From Gonatopus flavifemur (lineage: Eukaryota; Arthropoda; Insecta; Hymenoptera; Dryinidae): DNA of 64,000 nt. The notes under the pieces are model-generated. The model was given only the letters and a program-made list of their open reading frames with translations. It ran no database searches and was not told the DNA's origin. The position numbers and the translations under genes were made by a program. The stretch is from the NCBI GenBank assembly GCA_018340375.1, contig JAFFJZ010000001.1:35394001-35458000 (forward strand), in the 5' to 3' direction. This document shows, piece after piece, positions 24,032-34,785 of the stretch (position 1 is its first letter; the number at the start of each line of letters is the position of its first letter).

Positions 24032-25100
24032 TTAGGTGTTGGAATTAATTCGTAGCGTTATACAAAATCTGACATAGGTAGTACAGTATTCCGTTGTTAC
24101 CTGCAATAACCTATTCACCCTGAAACAGCTATTATTGGACGTAATTTGTTTCACATAACATTTTTTTGAATCGTAAATAACAACACTTCATATCTTATTG
24201 AATATGTCAAAATTTATACCGAATAAAGTGTTTTTGCGGGGAGTCTTACTCCATTACTTGAATATGAACAAAAGTGCTGCTGAAGCCCATCGTATTTTAG
24301 TGGAAGTGTATGGTGAACATGGTCCAGCGGAGCAAACGTGTCGAGAATGGTTTGCACGTTTCAAAGCTGGTGATTTCGACTTGGATGATAAGGAGCGACC
24401 TGGCCAGCCAAAATATTTTAAGATATTGATTTGGAGACGTTGCTCAATGAAGACTCTTGTCAAACCCTTCAAGAATTGTCGACATCATTGGGAGTTGACT
24501 TATCAACGGTAGGAAGACGTCTAAAAAGTTTGGGCATGATCCAGAAGGGAGGACGTTGGATCCCATATGAATTGAAACCAAGGGACAATGAGAGGCTTTT
24601 GTTGACGTGTGAACTGCTGCTTCAACGGCAGAAAAGAAAAGGTTTCTTGCATAGAATTGTCACTGGCGATGAGAAATGGATCCATTACGACAATCCGAAG
24701 CACAGAAAGTCATGGGTTAAGCTCGGCCAACCATCCCAATCAGTGGCAAAGCCAAATATCCATGGGTCTGAGCTCCTGCTCTGTAGTTGGTGGGATCAGA
24801 TGGGTGTGATTTATTATGGAATGTTGAAACCGAATGAAACCATAACTGGGGATCGTTACCGACCACAATTGATGCGCTTAAACCGTGCATTGAAAGAAAA
24901 ACGACCGGAATACTCCAAAAGACACGACAAAGTCAATTTGCTGCACGACAATGCTCGTCCGTACGTCGCAAAACCGGTGAAAACATACTCCGAAACACTT
25001 AAATGGAAAGTTCTACCCCACAAAGATTCTTGAAAAGTTTTTTTAGAATAATGTGATATTTGTATTTGATAAAAATCAACCGTATCTTATAAATAAATGT
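24032..25100 (+). mobile_element. mariner element, 3'-truncated
   Basis: TA (24030-24031) is followed by the terminal repeat TTAGGTGTTGGAATTAATTC, and a transposase relic reads away from it. I could not find the inverted partner of this end in the next several hundred bases, so the 3' end is deleted or heavily degraded. The right limit is approximate. Confidence 0.7.
24198..25033 (+). pseudogene. mariner transposase, frameshifted and truncated
   Basis: DDE transposase of the mariner family, from a different lineage than the copy at 15997-17204. The first frame (24198 to about 24420) holds the N-terminal domain with 'CREWFARFKAGDFDLDD' and 'ERPGQPK'. A one-base deletion near 24418 moves the rest into the frame ending at 25033. 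That part has the linker motif 'WIPYEL', 'VTGDEKWIHYDN' with the first catalytic aspartate, and 'LLHDNARPY' with the second. It stops soon after 'LKWKVLPH', so the third aspartate (in the family's PPYSPD region) and the C-terminus are missing. Family length is about 345 residues; roughly 280 remain. It cannot be active. Confidence 0.9.
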
Positions 25101-25304
25101 TTGAAAAAGTGTCTTTTTTCCACCGTACAGACCCCCCACCCCCCCCTCCTTAAACCATCAGTATTTCACCAAAATGAAAGAATTGAAAAATGTCTGGAAA
25201 CACTGTTTTTGATCAATTCGCGATTAAGTTTCACACGAACGTTGTTTCCACGAATGTTTATTCTCGTATGGAAGAGTGCTTCAATCGTAGTTAATAGTGT
25301 TGTA

Positions 25305-25552
25305 CCCAGATAGAAAAGCATGCTCTGAATGATTTGTAACATAACGTGCCGTAAACATACTATCATGAACTCCGCTCAGCTTGTAATGATGCATAGAATG
25401 TCAACTTTATGTTTCAATTATGGTGCGATCACCTCGTTTTGCTACCAATAACAATGCTTTATGCGGAAACACCTTGGCGACATGATGCGAACATTTCTTG
25501 GCGTGCATGTCACCATTATGATGGCATTATGGAGACATTTTTCTATCTGGGG
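25305..25552. mobile_element. MITE with CCCAGATAGAAAA ends
   Basis: TA-flanked (25303-25304, 25553-25554). The ends CCCAGATAGAAAAGCATG and TTTTTCTATCTGGGG are inverted. The interior has 'cgtaaacatac', 'gatgcat' and 'caccattatgatgg'. Non-coding. Confidence 0.7.
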
Positions 25553-26341
25553 TAATAGAGGATTGTAAATAAAATCCATCGACAATCGAAACGAAATATG
25601 CCTCTTGATGCAGATCATCTTAAATCATCTTGTCATGAAAGAATTTGATAACAAAGAAACTTTCACGGAGGAAAAAAATTCGCTGTGACAACGAAATCTG
25701 ATTTTGCTGGATACCTTTTGCCGGAGCAGTAGATTTTTTGCTGTCACAGTTATCTATTTGCTATGACAGCAATCTTGTTAGCTATGACAGCGACTTTTTA
25801 TGTTGTTGACGTTCGAATCGTTTATAGAAACGAAGCGAAAATTTAAACTTACAAAATCTGATGAATCATTGGTGTTTATTTCTTCGAATTGAGAAGGAAG
25901 GGGGTAACGTTAATTCGGGGAAAAAAGACACATTTTTGCGAATTTTTTGTGATGCGACAGTTAAAATTCAATCATCAGAACGGATTGTGCATGAAAACAT
26001 TTGAAAAGGATTGTGTGAAATTTTCACGGAGAAATATTCAAAAATACAGCAATGGCAGACCATTCGGAGACCTCGCAAAAAAAAAGTTAAATTGCGGTGC
26101 CCCTCGTAACTCGATGCTGAATCATCTGGAATCAAAAAATCAAAGTGGTTTCGTTAGATTACCACTTTTCTCAAGTAACGCTGGAAAGGTTTTTAAAAAC
26201 GTCAAGTTTTCCCTTTTTGGTAACACTTTGAAGCTGAAAACGCGATTTTTGCGAAAAAATCGGCCGATTCGTTATTATAAAATAAATAATAACAACAAAA
26301 GTGAAAGAAAACTCTCCAGCGCTAACCTCGTAAATTATGTA

Positions 26342-26568
26342 CACGGAGAAAAAATGGTTCGCCACGATAGCGCCTACAAACAAATTTGTTGTCTTTGCAA
26401 AAATATTCACTCCAGCAGCTAAGACGTTAGTTCTGTTCACAAATTGGTTTATGTCAGCAAAAAAATGTAGTTGTGTCAGTCATTTTTCTTGCTCTATCAG
26501 CTAATTTTTTTTGTAGACGCTATAGTAACAGGCCTGCTTGTTATGCCAGCAACACTTTTTTCTCCGTG
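26342..26568. mobile_element. 227-bp MITE, copy 1 of 3
   Basis: Starts CACGGAGAAAAAATGGTTCG and ends CTTTTTTCTCCGTG, TA on both sides. Internal words: 'gcgcctacaaa', 'atattcactccagcagctaa', 'gacgctatagtaacag'. The copies at 28173-28399 and 51380-51606 are exactly the same length. Confidence 0.85.
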
Positions 26569-26741
26569 TACAGAAATAGTGTTCGAAATTTCAAAAGGAT
26601 CAGTACAGTACTTTTGGTGTTATGAGGAGCACCGCGATTTAACTTTTTTTGAGAGGTCTCCGAATGGTTGCTGCCATTGCTGTACACGGAAAAAAGAAAT
26701 AGTTGCAGCAACTACTTAAGTAGTCGATTTTCGATCATCTA

Positions 26742-27626
26742 CAGTAAGACCTCTCAATAAGAACGCTTCCCCGCTTTCCGCTCGTGGGCCATCCCCCACT
26801 CCAATTACCGGTTCTGAGCTCAAATTACATTGGTGGGTGACCTCTCAATAAGAACGTTCAGTCTTAGAGAGTTGAACAGTCAAAATTTAAATAAAAGCCC
26901 AGTATTTTCAAGTTATACATAATTGAATACTTCTCTTTTTCCTTCATTTCACTGAAATTCAATATTATTTGAATATTTATGAAACGAAACTCTTTAATTA
27001 CCCTTGAAAATAATAATAAATATATGAATATAAATTTTTGATTGATAATCATGAATATGTATATTTCGGTCTTTTTAAAAATCATTTTGAACTGCGATGA
27101 GATGAGACAGAAATTCTTAGAGGATCCCTCATAGCAAAATGTGTCTCTAGGACGTTTTCTGAACGTTCAGAAAACCTCCCCTACTTTTTCTAAACCTTCC
27201 GTAAACGTTCCAGTGGTACGTTGTGCTGTCCGGGGTGTATTCAAGTGAAAAAGAATTGTCTTTATTAGGAGTAACAAGGGTGACTTCTGGAACTAAAACA
27301 AAAAATTTGTGACTCTTCAGATCCCTCTTTCACGGACATTTAATATTCACACCATTGTTTGATAGTTTTAATAACACACTATTTTTGTAATCAATATGTA
27401 TCGTCAGGTCAGCGCAACAAAGAGTCTCTTTGCGAGTGAAAGCAATAAAGTGTTTTCTAATGTTTCAGCGCAAACGTTCTTATTAGGAGGTCGCAAGCTA
27501 AAATGTGAGAGAGAGAGAGAAAAACTCAGTAATTGAGTGCGAATGTAGGGTTGGTAGGGGAACCCTGATTCTTGGAAAAACTCTTCCCCTTGGGGGCTTT
27601 TGCGTTCTTATTGAGAGGTCTTACTG
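26742..27626. mobile_element. pogo/Tigger-like non-autonomous element
   Basis: 885 bp, TA-flanked, with perfect inverted ends beginning CAGTAAGACCTCTCAATAAG (24 bases or more). An end-like copy 'gacctctcaataagaacg' is repeated internally at about 26839. CAGT plus an ACCTCT-type start and TA target are typical of pogo-like Tc1/mariner elements. No transposase frame remains. A piece of the ACGT-rich repeat lies at 27140-27240 and a short GA microsatellite at about 27506-27520. Confidence 0.75.
27140..27240. repeat. Fragment of the ACGT-rich repeat
   Basis: 'gaacgttcagaaaacctccc' followed by 'gtccggggtg' matches the end of copy 1 (about 7980-8012). It lies inside the pogo-like element. Confidence 0.5.
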
Positions 27627-27759
27627 TACTTAAGTAGTTGCTGCAGCTACTTAGTAGTCCAGACAAGTAACTCGATAGTTGCACTAACTAACGTAAATAC
27701 CTGAGGTATCTTGAATCAGTTGAGACAGCTAACGTGTTACTTGTCCTGACTACTAAGTA

Positions 27760-28020
27760 CATTGAGAGAAGGATTTAGTTATAGTTACCAGCATTTGGTA
27801 ATAGTTACCAAATCTCATAGTTGGATACAGCGAAATAAATATTCAGTTATAATTACCGACATCCAGATTCACAACTAAGACCTTTGGTTATGGTTACCAA
27901 ACTTTAGTTATTATCACCAAATCCTGGTAATAGTTACCAAATCTTGGTAATAATAAACCAATCACATATTTGAGGCAACAAAATCAGTTCGGTAACTATA
28001 ACTAGCTTCTTTTTTCAGTG
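27760..28020. mobile_element. MITE rich in GGTAATAGTTACC motifs
   Basis: Starts CATTGAGAGAAGGATTTAGT and ends with the inverse of CACTGAAAAAAGAAGCTAGT. TA on the left, CA on the right. The interior repeats 'tagttaccaaat' and 'ttggtaatagttacc'. Confidence 0.65.
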
Positions 28021-28172
28021 CAGCTGCAGCGACTACTCAAGTAGAAAATCGTCGAAAATCGACTATTCAAGTAATTGCTGCAACTATTCTTTTTTTTCCG
28101 TGGATTTTTCAATATTTCTTCGTGACAATTTTATACAATCCTTTTCGAATGTTATACTTTAATGTACAATTA

Positions 28173-28399
28173 CACGGAGAAAAAATGGTTTGCTACTATA
28201 GCGCTTACAAAGAAATTTGTTGTCCTTGCAAAAATATTCACTCCAACAGCTAAGACGTTAGTTCTGTTAACAAATTTTTTTATGTCAGCAAAAAAGTGTA
28301 GTTGTGTCAATCATTTTTCTTGCTCTTCCAACTAGTTCTTTTTGTAGGTGCTATAGTAACAGACCTGTTTGTTATACCAGCAATACTTTTTTCTCCGTG
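28173..28399. mobile_element. 227-bp MITE, copy 2 of 3
   Basis: Starts CACGGAGAAAAAATGGTTTG and ends CTTTTTTCTCCGTG; TA at 28171-28172 and 28400-28401. Same interior as the copy at 26342-26568. Inserted in the right arm of the large foldback. Confidence 0.85.
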
Positions 28400-28845
28400 T
28401 AGTTGTAAGAGTAAATTTCAACTGACGCGTCACGAAAAATTCATAAAAATGTGCCCCCTCCCCCGAATTGACGTTAACCCCCCCCCCCCCACCCCAATTA
28501 ACTCCTTGGAAGTGGAAACATCGTTTGAAGAATGTATCGCAAGAGTTTAGGTCTTTAACAGCTGAGTATTCCGTTATTCGATTACCAATTGTTCGTTTCA
28601 ATAAACGATTGAAACTTCAGCGACATAAGTTTTTAGCTGTGGCAGCAAAAAATATCGACTTCTTCAGCGAAATTTGTTTGCTATTCTATATATAATATGA
28701 AAATTTGCTGGAGGAGTAAACATTTTCTGCTATCACAGCTGACAAATCGCTGTTATAGCTAATAAGATTGCTGTGATAGCAAAAAAAAAGGGACCCAGCA
28801 AAATCGGATTTCGCTGTCATAGCGAATTTTTTTACCTTCTCCGTG

Positions 28846-29707
28846 TTCGTGCGAACTAAATTTGTCATTGAATCATCACCCTACAAGGTTGATTGTACTC
28901 CTCGAAAATGAGTTTCAAATATGGATTCCGATGTTATTAATGACGCAACGATCGGCATTTAGTAGAAATTCTATCCTTTCAATTTGAAGAATTACAGTCT
29001 TCAAAATAATTACATTAATAACATCCATTTCGTATTCTCATATTTCACGATACATAAAATATACTCGGATATAATAGTGCAGAGGAATTAAGATATCGCA
29101 AATAAATACGATTTAATCACGTATATCTATATATGAATAGGAAATCGATTTAACTAAGCTATTATATACTTTTTCCTTTCCTGTGGTAACAACTGAATCG
29201 TTCTCCAATTCTACAAGATTCATTACAACGGTAAATAACCACGTCGATAACGAGCAGTGAGATTTTTTTTTTATAAAATAAACCAACCAATTCGCCATCT
29301 CCAATCCATTTCATTATTTTCAATGGATTAATTCTTGATTTATTATAATGGCTAATCTTTATTTCTTCATGTATTCACTCGATGTGAAATCAACTGTATC
29401 ACTAATCGATAAAGCTTTTAGTTCCTGATTGTGTGTAGTGATCGAGGGCTCGAGTGATATGTGTGCACAAGCGTATCGAGATAAGTCTACCGGTTCTACA
29501 TTTCAACTTTATAAGAGTACACAAATTTTAAGAAATTTTTGAAACTGTATTTATATTCAAACAAATTCATGATACTCATTAGGTTGCAGTGTCATTTTCC
29601 ACGATTCCGTTCACTCTCGGAAAGGTTTTTCATCTGTGTGGAACTATATGTTTTCGTTCAATCCCAGACAGCAGAGAAGGTTCTTTGAACGTCTTGAAAA
29701 CATGCAC
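28846..29707. other. Unassigned AT-rich DNA
   Basis: No gene or repeat boundary that I can support. The frames at 29113-29304 and 29589-29777 are short and unlike known families; the latter runs into the next repeat. Confidence 0.4.
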
Positions 29708-29709
29708 TA

Positions 29710-30855
29710 CCCGATACAAAAAACTTCAAGGGATCCCTCATAGGAACCCTCGAGGGTTCCCAGATAGGATCCCATAAGGGTTCGCCTGGGAATTTGGCAC
29801 AGAATTTTTTTGACTGGCCCCCATCTGGGAACCCTTGTGGGACTTCATATAAGACATTGTAGTCAACATAAAATCTTATAATTGGTCAAAATTTCTTGAA
29901 ATTTCATGCTTTCCGTGGATACTTGTGGAATAAATTTTCAATTTACCCAACTGTGAATCAAATTAATTTATATATAATTGAACTTAGGATTTCTAGAATA
30001 TTAAAATAAACGAATTATGAGAAGGTACGTGCAATTATTCATCTTTGAAATTATAATTCCATTCAAACATGAGGGGTATCTCTAGTTTCTCTATTTCCAC
30101 AGGGAAAGGTATTAAATATTTCCATCATCAAAATTCAGGGCAGCGTTATGATATTAGAGTTTACACCAGGTGAAATCAATATCGATAATGTCAGGTCACT
30201 GCAATTTTTATTAAATCCTTATAATCAAACTGTATTTTTTCGAATTAAAATTACAAATATATATTTTATATTTATCAACATATTTAATTTCAAGTATTTG
30301 TTTTTACAATACAAAAGTACGTTAGATGAAAATGTATGTTAAGCTGTACCATTGAATTTTACACATTTTAAACTTTATTCACATAAACTTCAGAAAAATT
30401 AGACAGATTGAAACATGAACATGAATTATTCTGCACCACTGAAAATTGCTGTCAGATCCACTCAAAAAATAGTTGCCAGAGCTATCAAAAAGATATCAAT
30501 TATTGGTAAACTAATGTAACACATTTTTGGAGAATATTTCAGTATCAAAAGAGATCACTGGGCCACTGTTGCAAACAGTATTCGTCCACCATTGTTTATA
30601 CCGATCAAAATCATCTTTTCAGTCATCTAAGTTCTTATTGGGGGAGATTTGATATGAGTATTTAGAATGAAACGGTTCAAAACACTTCATGTAGGATCTT
30701 AAATGAGCTCCCGCGTGGGATCCCATAAGGGTTCCCAGATGGGTTTTGGTCATAATTTTTGTGCCAAATTTCCGGGGGAATCCCTTATGGGATCCCATCT
30801 GGGAACCATCGAGGGTTCCTATGAGGGATCCCTTAAGGTTTTTTTTTGATCCGGG
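29710..30855. mobile_element. Foldback element rich in GGGATCCC/GGGTTCCC motifs
   Basis: The left arm (about 29710-29850) has 'aagggatccctcataggaac', then 'cctcgagggttccc' and 'ggatcccataagggtt'. The right arm (about 30700-30855) carries the same in inverse order. The ends are CCCGATACAAAAAA and the inverse of CCCCGGATCAAAAAA. The middle is AT-rich and non-coding. Confidence 0.65.
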
Positions 30856-30869
30856 GAGTTCTGCGTGTT

Positions 30870-31180
30870 TTGGTCTCTAGGATGTAGGTTCTCCTGCATG
30901 TTGGATGCCCCTGAATACGTTTTCAACATATTCTTTTCATCTACTACGCGCCGTTCTCATAATGTTTTCCCAATGTCCTTTCATGATAACTAACCTTTAA
31001 CAACATGTGTGCAGCTTCACACAACGTTATGAAAACCTCTATTGAGCACGTCCCCAGAACGTCGCACGGTGCACATGAATAGAACTAACCGGAACATTTG
31101 CACGTACCTGGGACGCCATACATGTGACGTTCTTAGAACATCCAGAGACGTTGGTTGCACGTTCTCTGTGTAACCACTCC
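30870..31180 (+). repeat. ACGT-rich interspersed repeat, copy 2
   Basis: 'gcccctgaatacgtt', 'cacgtccccagaacgtcgca' and 'gtacctgggacg' follow the order and orientation of copy 1 at 7640-8012. It lies directly after the foldback at 29710-30855. Confidence 0.6.
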
Positions 31181-32050
31181 AAGAGAACATGAAGGTTCAA
31201 GGAACTTTCTAGTCTATTCAGCGTCTATCCAGCATTCGGACATTTGTAGGTCCATTGGTGTTCCATGAAAGTGAATTCACGTACAATGGACGTAAATTTA
31301 ATCTGGAAGGTTTGTGTTCCCTTGGGGCAAGCACGTTGTCTAAACATTCCGAAAACCCCGCAGTGTTGTATAGGATGGAGAATTATTTTATTCATACAGA
31401 GAGAAAAGCACCAAGCTGCGGCAACTAAAAGTCTAGTTGTCTGAAACATGAATGAAACAGTTTATTCAATGAAAATAAAAGATTTAGCTGTGACGGAAAC
31501 ACATCATTTTTCAAACTTATGAGAATACTCTGGTGACAATGGAAACTGTAATGAAGCGCGGACGAAAATTATGGTGAAGCGTAACAGAAACGTTGATGAA
31601 AAGGGAACAAAGAGTAAATAGAACGGTACCGAAGAGTACTTGAAGCGAAGTTTGTAACAAAAAAAGCGTATACAAATCAACGCTCCATGAAGAGTATGAA
31701 CAATATAAGAGGATAAAAATTTTGACCACTTGGCGAGATTCGAACCCATGATATTCATCATTGCGATCCAGCGTCTTAACTATTCAGCCATGGAATGCTA
31801 TGACTCCTGACAGTTTTAAACCGATACTCAAAGTCTGTATGAAAGGATTCGCATTACCTTTCATGGAACGTAACAGTACTCTTCCCAAAACGGAATTGAA
31901 CGTTTATGAAGCGTATTGAGAACGTATAATTTCAGTACACTACAACAAGCAATTATTATACGCTTCGGCAAGAGAAGATTGGAACCTTTTCACGTTTCTT
32001 CTTAGCTTCGAATACGTTTCCTACGAGCGTATATTTGCACCAGGGTAAAC
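31181..32050. other. Degenerate gaagcgt/gaacgt repeat tract with a tRNA-like patch
   Basis: The sequence is peppered with 'gaagcgta', 'gaacgtat' and 'gaaacgtt' words like those in 7334-7620, and ends 'caccaggg' near 32044, so it is probably a relic of that family. The open frames (31504-31761 and others) look like chance. Confidence 0.4.
31733..31800 (-). repeat. tRNA-like sequence, possible SINE head
   Basis: On the minus strand, TGGCTGAATAGTTAAG at 31790-31775 resembles a Pol III A box and GGGTTCGAATCTC at 31747-31735 a B box, about 30-40 bases apart as in tRNAs. I cannot form a convincing anticodon arm, so I call it tRNA-derived rather than a tRNA gene. Confidence 0.4.
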
Positions 32051-32199
32051 TGGTTAAGGGGTTCTATCACTTTGGAACTCAAAAGAAGGCTTCTTTCAAC
32101 AATTTCTTCAGAGCATTCTTTGTGAATAATCATCAACCACCAATCGATTGAGCAGCCCCTGGTGGAAATCCAAAAGTGAAGGAAGCCTGGAAAAAAGCG

Positions 32200-32345
32200 A
32201 CGTGGTTGATTTTCTAGCTGTGACAGCAGAAGTGGAAATCTAGCTTTTGCAGGCATTTTTTTCGCTACTCAAATATCAAATACACGAAAGCGCTATCACA
32301 GCTAATTCTTAACTACCATAGCGAATTATTTTTTCCGTGAGCGGG
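32200..32345. repeat. Partial copy of the GCTGTGACAGC motif repeat
   Basis: 'tagctgtgacagcagaa', 'agcgctatcacagctaattc' and the end 'attattttttccgtga' use the same vocabulary as the arms of the 25664-28845 element. The left end is not visible. Confidence 0.45.
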
Positions 32346-32409
32346 TAATGAAACAAATGACGCATGAAAATATTCCAATTCCCTCCTAAATAGCCCCTAG
32401 ATGACTCTT

Positions 32410-32515
32410 CCCATATAGCACAAATGTCTCAGTAATATCTCCAGAATATTCTGACAATATCACAATGTCTCCAGAATATTCTGGAGATATTACTGAGACA
32501 TTTGTGCTATGTGGG
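32410..32515. repeat. Short hairpin, about 45-bp arms
   Basis: CCCATATAGCACAAATGTCT continuing through 'cagtaatatctccagaatat' pairs with the right half ending 'gtgctatgtggg'. The repeated 'ccagaatattctg' is itself palindromic. Nothing coding; the 72-codon minus frame over it is a shadow. Confidence 0.7.
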
Positions 32516-32659
32516 TTAGTTTGAATTTTCGTCGCGCTTCTGTCGCGTGTCAACACTTCATTTTCACCAGAGACAGAGTAAGCAAAAATTTTCATTGAAA
32601 ACATGTTGCAAAATGGTGATTGTAGGAGCGCATGAACGGAACCAAATTTTTCAAAGGTT

Positions 32660-33273
32660 CACTGAGGGAAATTCTTATTATATGTATAATAGAACCCTCG
32701 TAACAAAAATCTCTCTTAATCTCTCTGAAATCTCTCTGAATTTCTCTGAATCTCTCTGAATATTTCTAAAAAGTTCCACGCACAATTTTTCTTAATGTAT
32801 CTGTCTCTGGAAGTCTCTAAAACTTCCAGAAAGCCTCTGAAATGCAGGACCAAGATTTTACTGAATTTGTTCCTCTCTGAATTTCCCAGAATTTCCTTAC
32901 ATCTTTTTGAGTTCCTCTGAATTTTTCTGAATCCTTCTGAAAAATTCAAAGCATGAGTTCTCTCAATCCACTAGTCTCTGAAATCCTCTGAACCACGCTG
33001 AATTGCTCTGCATTTCTCTGATTCTTTCTGAATCTCTCTGAAACGTGAAATTTTCAGAGAGATTCAGAGAGATTTTTTTACCAGGAAAGTAGGGATAGCT
33101 ATAATATTTAATAAAAGATATTATATACCTAATTGAACTCATTATGCGTACAGCAAAATTCATTATATTACATAGTAAGCGTACAATCTGTATAATAATC
33201 TTTATTATGTATTTCATAAATTTTATTATTTACTTGTTGTTGTCCCTATTTTCATTGTACATTCATCTCTGTG
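32660..33273. repeat. Interspersed repeat, copy 2 (no mariner)
   Basis: Collinear with the non-inserted parts of 15509-17414. It lacks both the MITE and the mariner found there, giving empty sites near 33119 and 33215. It carries its own insertion at about 32692-33085. Confidence 0.65.
32692..33085. mobile_element. Element made of CTCTCTGAA units
   Basis: Absent from the other repeat copy. The left end 'gtaacaaaaatctctct' and the right end 'agagatttttttaccagg' are inverted. Almost the whole interior is variants of 'tctctctgaa' in one or the other orientation. Exact ends uncertain by a few bases. Confidence 0.6.
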
Positions 33274-33481
33274 TCATCCGCGGTGAACAGTAGAAATTTC
33301 CTGCATCACCATCTAGAAGTATAAACAAAGTTTTTTCATAAACTACATAAATTTAGTTAGTGAAGTACGCACGATCATAATTTTAGACATTTTTTGGCAA
33401 ACTGACGAGAAATTGAACAAAAATTTCGAATTTTCGATAAAAATATCGACATCGGTTCTGTTTTTTTTTTAAATCTTGTTA

Positions 33482-33485
33482 ACCA
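33482..33485. other. Target site duplication ACCA (left)
   Basis: ACCA directly precedes the LTR TGTCACG. The same four bases follow the other LTR at 44431-44434. Confidence 0.8.
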
Positions 33486-34055
33486 TGTCACGTCCAGAGA
33501 TATTCGAAGAATATTTCTTTCAATGACATATGGAAGGGATTAATATGAAATATCAATACCTAAAAATATAAGTTCCCCTATTTTGTGTCATGGACAAGGA
33601 TGGGGAGAAACAGAACAATTGGAGGAGGAAAGTTGAATAAAAACATTGAATTTATAAAAATATAAGATTTATTACAATGAAGATTCGAATAATTCTACAT
33701 GAAACAATTCTCTTACAGCCAACTTCAATAACTTTGAATCAGAATCAGAGATTTCAACATACTTTTGTCAAATTCTACTCTTTGTTCTACATCAGTCATA
33801 TTTCAATTGTATACATATATCGACCTCATCTTTAACATTGGGGTTATTGGCTCTTTCAAGTCAAACTTACAAGAAAAATGATTTTATTACATATTTTGGA
33901 ATCTAAATTATTTCGAAGCAACTTTGTTTCTCGGATCTTGATACGATCTTTTAAAAGCTCAATTTCAGTTTTTAATTCATTCATATTCCATTACTAGAAT
34001 ACATACATGGTCTTGTTTGGTATTACTTTAACTGTTATAGTCTCTAATTAACAGT

Positions 34056-34290
34056 TGCGAGATTCCAGCCAACTGAATTTCCCACAACTACCAATTTTTG
34101 ACATTCAAACAATTACTCGTGTGATTCCAGCCAACTGAATTTCCCACGAATAATCGTAAGTGAGTTAAATTTGGAATTACCAATTAATATGTGAGACTCC
34201 AGCCAACTGAATTCCCCACAATTAATTGGTGATAGACTCAATTGACATCTGAGAAATTCTAGCCAACTAGATTTTTCCAAGTAGTCAATT
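34056..34290. repeat. LTR-internal dispersed repeat, four units
   Basis: 'gattccagccaactgaattt' followed by 'cccac' recurs at spacings of about 60-75 bp, the last unit diverged. The same array is in the other LTR at about 42880-43115. It lies downstream of the predicted start site, so it would be in the transcribed R region. Confidence 0.75.
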
Positions 34291-34454
34291 TTCGTCACTA
34301 TGGGGTTGAATTTAGAAGACAATGTATTCGAATATGAGATGAAACAAAGTTGCTCAATACACAAATTGAAATGGAATTATTACGATTTCTTCACTCAGTC
34401 AAATTTTCACTTACAAAGAGAAAATCCAAAATATGGCACAATAATCCTTGGAAG

Positions 34455-34715
34455 AAACACAAAGTATTTTAAACACCTTGAAAAGAAGTACAAAATATTT
34501 CTAACACTTTGAAAAGAAACACAAAATATTTCTAACACTTTGAAAAGAAATACAAAATATTTCTAACACTTTGAAAAGAAATACAAAATATTTCTAACAC
34601 TTTGAAATGAAATACAAAATATTTCTAACACTTTGAAATGAAATACAAAATATTTCTAACACTTTGAAATGAAATACAAAATATTTCTAACACTTTGAAA
34701 AGAATTTAACTTGAA
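34455..34715. repeat. LTR-internal tandem repeat, about 31-bp units
   Basis: Units of 'gaaaagaaatacaaaatatt' plus 'tctaacacttt' follow each other directly about eight times, with a few single-base variants. Equivalent array at about 43305-43540 in the other LTR. There are no spacers, so it is not a CRISPR array. Confidence 0.85.
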
Positions 34716-34785
34716 CACTTTGAAATTTTGTAAGAAGAACGTTGAACGCGAGGTGAAAACTGGAGCGAAGACTATTACTGCGAAT

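Larger units (their letters stand above)
26685..28102. mobile_element. Element with CACGGAAAAAAG ends, itself interrupted twice
   Basis: Ends CACGGAAAAAAGAAATAGTT and the inverse of CACGGAAAAAAAAGAATAGT. Both arms contain 'gcagca', 'actacttaagtag' and 'tcgattttcga' words. Left flank TA, right flank GA. The uninterrupted site is visible in the opposite arm of the host foldback ('aaaatacagcaatggcag' near 26045), which supports insertion at TA. It holds the elements at 26742-27626 and 27760-28020. Confidence 0.65.
25664..28845. mobile_element. Large foldback element hosting several insertions
   Basis: Starts CACGGAGGAAAAAAATTCGC and ends with the inverse of CACGGAGAAGGTAAAAAAAT. TT flanks both sides. 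The arms (about 0.5 kb) open with repeated 'gctgtgacagcgaaa' words, then share 'cgttaattcggg', 'gaaatattc' and 'gcaatggcag'. The right arm is interrupted by 26685-28102 and 28173-28399; the central part holds 26342-26568. Without its insertions it is about 1.3 kb. The long plus frame at 25889-26422 runs through arm and MITE and is not a gene. A poly-C run near 28478 belongs to the right arm. Confidence 0.65.

Noticed and set aside
25889..26422. 177-codon plus-strand frame
   Set aside because: It runs through a foldback arm into a 227-bp MITE and has Lys/Asn-rich content with no family resemblance. Both repeats have other copies without this frame.
34455..34715. CRISPR-like array
   Set aside because: Units of about 31 bp abut directly with no unique spacers, lie inside an LTR, and are duplicated in the other LTR. 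It is a tandem repeat.
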